In this document: one piece after another, positions 5,901 through 6,718 of the stretch
How positions within the stretch are numbered: the stretch's first letter is position 1
Layout of the letters: each line of letters opens with the position of its first letter
NCBI GenBank assembly: GCA_005879675.1
Contig: VBJE01000259.1
Location: 1-6,718, forward strand
DNA: 6,718 nt
Direction: 5' to 3'
Source of the DNA: Chloroflexota bacterium
Lineage (GTDB): Bacteria > Chloroflexota > Dormibacteria > Dormibacterales > Dormibacteraceae
Translations under genes and position numbers: made by a program
The notes under the pieces: model-generated
Told to the model about the DNA's origin: nothing
Databases searched by the model: none
What the model saw: the letters and a program-made list of their open reading frames with translations, nothing else

Positions 5901-6144
5901 CGACCGGACGCCGCTGCTGGAGGGACAGCTCCGGCGTGCGCGCGCGCTCGGGGCGCAGGACCCCGCCGAGATGTCGCGTGCGATCGAGATGTTCGAGAAG
6001 CTGGGCGCGGTGCCGCAGCTTGGGCGGGCCCGTGCCGAGCGAGGGCTGCTCATCCACGATGCCGGTGAGATTGACGCGGGCCTGGCGATCCTGAAGAAGC
6101 TCGGCGACGCCAACTACCTGGACCGGTTCGCCTCTCGCGTCTAG
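2935..6144 (+). CDS. Class III adenylate/guanylate cyclase domain fused to STAND/AAA_16-type ATPase and TPR-like C-terminus
   Basis: This 1069-residue cytoplasmic regulator has three parts. Residues 8-180 form a class III cyclase domain: VTVLFADMAGST supplies metal-binding Asp17, EKFIGDAVMAVFG supplies Lys57 and Asp61, and GDATNVAARLQQAAEP supplies the transition-state residues Asn131 and Arg135. A basic linker (KAKARPRRR) leads to an ATPase at about 195-550. It has LVGRENDL, the Walker A APAGTGKT (226-233), the Walker B VIVFEDLHW (346-354), EGNPFYASELV, a winged-helix-like stretch around LPDTVQATVLARLDLLP, and FRHILIQEVAYSTLP. The last 500 or so residues are helical with TPR-like pieces such as GRWDEAIAMFWRAIDAW (864-880). 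No LuxR-type HTH is present. Such proteins are known in actinobacteria and Chloroflexota as putative nucleotide-dependent regulators, with the ATPase and TPR part thought to sense a ligand or partner. The position that usually reads adenine appears to be Leu124, so substrate choice and even activity are open. The start at ATG 2935 gives the standard cyclase N-terminus. Confidence 0.94.
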   Translation: MAVSTEERRIVTVLFADMAGSTALGEELDPEEMRRLLARYYAIARECVEAHGGTVEKFIGDAVMAVFGLPTAHGDDPDRAVAAALTIRDRIRGDAQLQGRLAIRFGVSTGEVVATRDQAARDFLVTGDATNVAARLQQAAEPWGVLASDRTVRAAVNFDFGEELEIAAKGKSAPVLARQVMGPRKAKARPRRRLPLVGRENDLAQVQLVARRAVNDRRPSMVSVIAPAGTGKTRLVEEFLDWLPSLAPEAIVATAQCLPYGQQLTYWPMRQVLFTLTGTSEDTPPGQVRDAISMWLRSIGIEDPDRDARLLAATIGEAGTEGVDKELLFAAWRSALEATARHHPLVIVFEDLHWSSDSLLDLAEFVMQPRGDAAVLMIVLARPELLDRRPNWGGGRLNHLAIALEPLASNAIADLVRHLLDTDEPDLIELVSGRSEGNPFYASELVRSYLEHGSLERLPDTVQATVLARLDLLPSEERRMLQLGSVFGRTFRVAGVAALNLGEAPEVQALCEHLIDRDLIRQAEGDRYSFRHILIQEVAYSTLPRAERARLHAQAARWGESTAGERETALAEILAFHYREAAVLYTAIEPNTETTAQIRGQAARWLVRAADVAVAAAATPEAVRHLRASFDFVDRSLLPRLHERIGDLTAGDTGLEEYRLALEHYEAANAPVDDRLRALAGMLMVTTRWAGSVGDRPSEEWMSELRSKGRGLLAHASNPHSIGRFLAADAFFPFWIQGIREPTADDVADAESNANRAIAIARVLSNPELESIALDALAGCAQAIADWERARDAANERLKFEDKLGLYERLDAHSMVAWMSYLMGDLATADRDSAEMVSRLLPGQAPYPALHLFAWRAVTLFALGRWDEAIAMFWRAIDAWHDSGSHAAGYGLRGFVVGLDIGRARSDGRLTAAATGAMESILARFPSGNINRFWGSYLAGNVDYDPDFQFPRTGSVPVEMVERRISLICDLRHQVPQQVSEVALERSIRDRTPLLEGQLRRARALGAQDPAEMSRAIEMFEKLGAVPQLGRARAERGLLIHDAGEIDAGLAILKKLGDANYLDRFASRV

Positions 6145-6168
6145 GACATGACGCTCGCGTAGTCATTG

Positions 6169-6183
6169 CCGCGGCTTCCGCGG
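6169..6183 (+). terminator. Weak hairpin after the cyclase-ATPase gene
   Basis: CCGCGG (6169-6174) pairs with CCGCGG (6178-6183) across a CTT loop, 25 bases after the stop codon. No T-tract follows, so it may only be a stabilising 3' stem. An intrinsic terminator is not proven. Confidence 0.3.
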
Positions 6184-6195
6184 GCGTCAATCTCT

Positions 6196-6207
6196 TAAGC
6201 GGGCTTA
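6196..6207. promoter_or_regulatory. Short inverted repeat in the -35 region of the last gene (operator candidate)
   Basis: TAAGC (6196-6200), GG, GCTTA (6203-6207) forms a perfect 12-base palindrome overlapping where the -35 box would lie relative to TACCAT at 6226-6231. It is short enough to be chance; if real, it would suit a dimeric regulator. Confidence 0.22.
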
Positions 6208-6225
6208 GTCGGGCCATCTGACGGG

Positions 6226-6231
6226 TACCAT
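6226..6231 (+). promoter_or_regulatory. Probable -10 box (TACCAT) close to the start of the last gene
   Basis: TACCAT fits TAnnnT and ends nine bases before the GTG at 6241. There is no SD between them, the same layout as the starts at 2521 and 2935. A usual transcription start would leave a leader of only a few bases. Confidence 0.4.
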
Positions 6232-6240
6232 GCCGGTTCT

Positions 6241-6718
6241 GTGAGCGACCAGAACCCAGCGCCACCGGCGGAGGCGCCGGTCGACCCGCTGTTCACCCAC
6301 CCGGCGTCGCCGTTCGAGCGCACCAATCCGCCGTCGCCGGTGGCCTATCCGTCGCCTCCCTCCCCGGGCTTCGCCCTGGGAACGGTGATCACGCCGATGG
6401 CGACCTGGACCGCCTACAAGACGCAGATCCAGTTCGGCTTCGCAACCCTCGCCTACCTGATGATCCTGGTCGGCTCTGTCACCGTGGTCTCGGCGAATCC
6501 CATCGCCGACTGGAAGTACGCGGTGGCGGTGCTGCCGCTGATCCCTGCGGGCGTGGTCGTCTGGCTCGTGGTGCGTCAGCTCGGTCGCCTGGACGAGGTC
6601 CAGAAGCGGACGCAGATGCAGGCTCTGGGGTTTTCGATCGCGGCCACCGCGCTGGTGACGTTCGGCTATGGGTTTCTCGAGTCGGCCGGGCTTCCGCGCA
6701 TGAGCGCCACCTTTGTCC
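6241..6718 (+). CDS. Uncharacterised membrane protein with proline-rich N-terminus (partial, runs off right edge)
   Basis: The frame opens at GTG 6241 and is uninterrupted to the window end (159 codons). Residues 1-45 are proline-rich and lack a signal peptide (PAPPAEAPVDP, NPPSPVAYPSPPSPG). Membrane helices follow at about 65-85 (FGFATLAYLMILVGSVTVV) and 92-113 (VAVLPLIPAGVVVWLVV), then a charged cytoplasmic loop (RQLGRLDEVQKRTQMQ) and a third helix (ALGFSIAATALVTFGYGFLE). The stretch LDEVQKRTQMQALGFSIAAT with GYGFLESAGLPR resembles small uncharacterised membrane proteins that carry an R.LDELQ-R-IQ-EAL motif; I know no function or reliable family name. It starts 96 bases after the cyclase-ATPase stop with a candidate promoter of its own, so it is probably a separate transcription unit. 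The hydrophobic pattern and GC-rich codon use make real coding likely. Confidence 0.8.
   Translation, partial: MSDQNPAPPAEAPVDPLFTHPASPFERTNPPSPVAYPSPPSPGFALGTVITPMATWTAYKTQIQFGFATLAYLMILVGSVTVVSANPIADWKYAVAVLPLIPAGVVVWLVVRQLGRLDEVQKRTQMQALGFSIAATALVTFGYGFLESAGLPRMSATFV

Noticed and set aside
2923..6057. Two very long minus-strand open frames (2923-4290 and 4357-6057) opposite the cyclase-ATPase gene
   Set aside because: The translations are rich in Arg, Gly, Asp and His with no domain pattern, while the plus strand encodes a complete multidomain protein. They are codon-bias shadows.
2521..6144. Membrane protein plus cyclase as a Pycsar-like anti-phage pair
   Set aside because: The 129-residue membrane protein has no room for a cyclic-nucleotide-binding domain and resembles DUF6220. 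The cyclase belongs to a large ATPase-TPR regulator architecture, unlike compact PycC enzymes. No other defence genes are nearby.
6169..6190. Confident intrinsic terminator after the cyclase-ATPase gene
   Set aside because: The stem is good but no T-tract follows, so it is listed only as a weak hairpin.

Overview
The window is GC-rich bacterial chromosomal DNA with ordinary gene spacing. It has no rRNA, tRNA, CRISPR array, transposase or phage gene that I can recognise. The gene set (paired bactofilins, a DUF6194-type protein, a large cyclase-ATPase-TPR regulator) and several start codons preceded by a TAnnnT box instead of a Shine-Dalgarno sequence suggest a soil-type Chloroflexota, Dormibacterota or Actinomycetota lineage. 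This taxonomic guess is an inference from gene style, not a match to a known genome.

Layout, left to right. (1) At 1-435 on the minus strand is part of a class I/II PLP-dependent aminotransferase. It runs off the left edge and lacks its N-terminal half, so it is probably a 5'-truncated pseudogene; the 100 or so bases upstream may hold more debris. (2) At 613-1465 on the plus strand are two overlapping bactofilin genes, coding for polymer-forming cytoskeletal proteins. They are diverged paralogues that differ by about one coil of the beta-helix and by a long Pro/Val-rich tail on the second. (3) At 1466-1520 is a compact double-hairpin element between convergent genes. (4) At 1521-2397 on the minus strand is a probable two-gene operon: a DUF6194-type protein followed by a stand-alone TfoX N-terminal-domain protein. 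(5) At 2521-2910 on the plus strand is a small four-helix membrane protein resembling DUF6220. (6) At 2935-6144 on the plus strand is a 1069-residue signalling protein with an N-terminal class III nucleotide cyclase domain, a STAND/AAA_16-type ATPase and a long helical TPR-like C-terminus. (7) From 6241 to the right edge is the N-terminal part of an uncharacterised membrane protein with a proline-rich cytoplasmic leader.

The neighbours do not form an obvious pathway. The bactofilin pair is a clear functional unit (cell-shape or envelope scaffold). The DUF6194/TfoX_N pair is a likely transcription unit of unknown role. The cyclase-ATPase is probably a stand-alone regulator that integrates a ligand or protein signal. 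No compelling new multi-gene system is visible. The points most worth a second look are the truncated aminotransferase, the one-coil difference between the bactofilins, the palindromic intergenic element, and the repeated SD-less TAnnnT start architecture.
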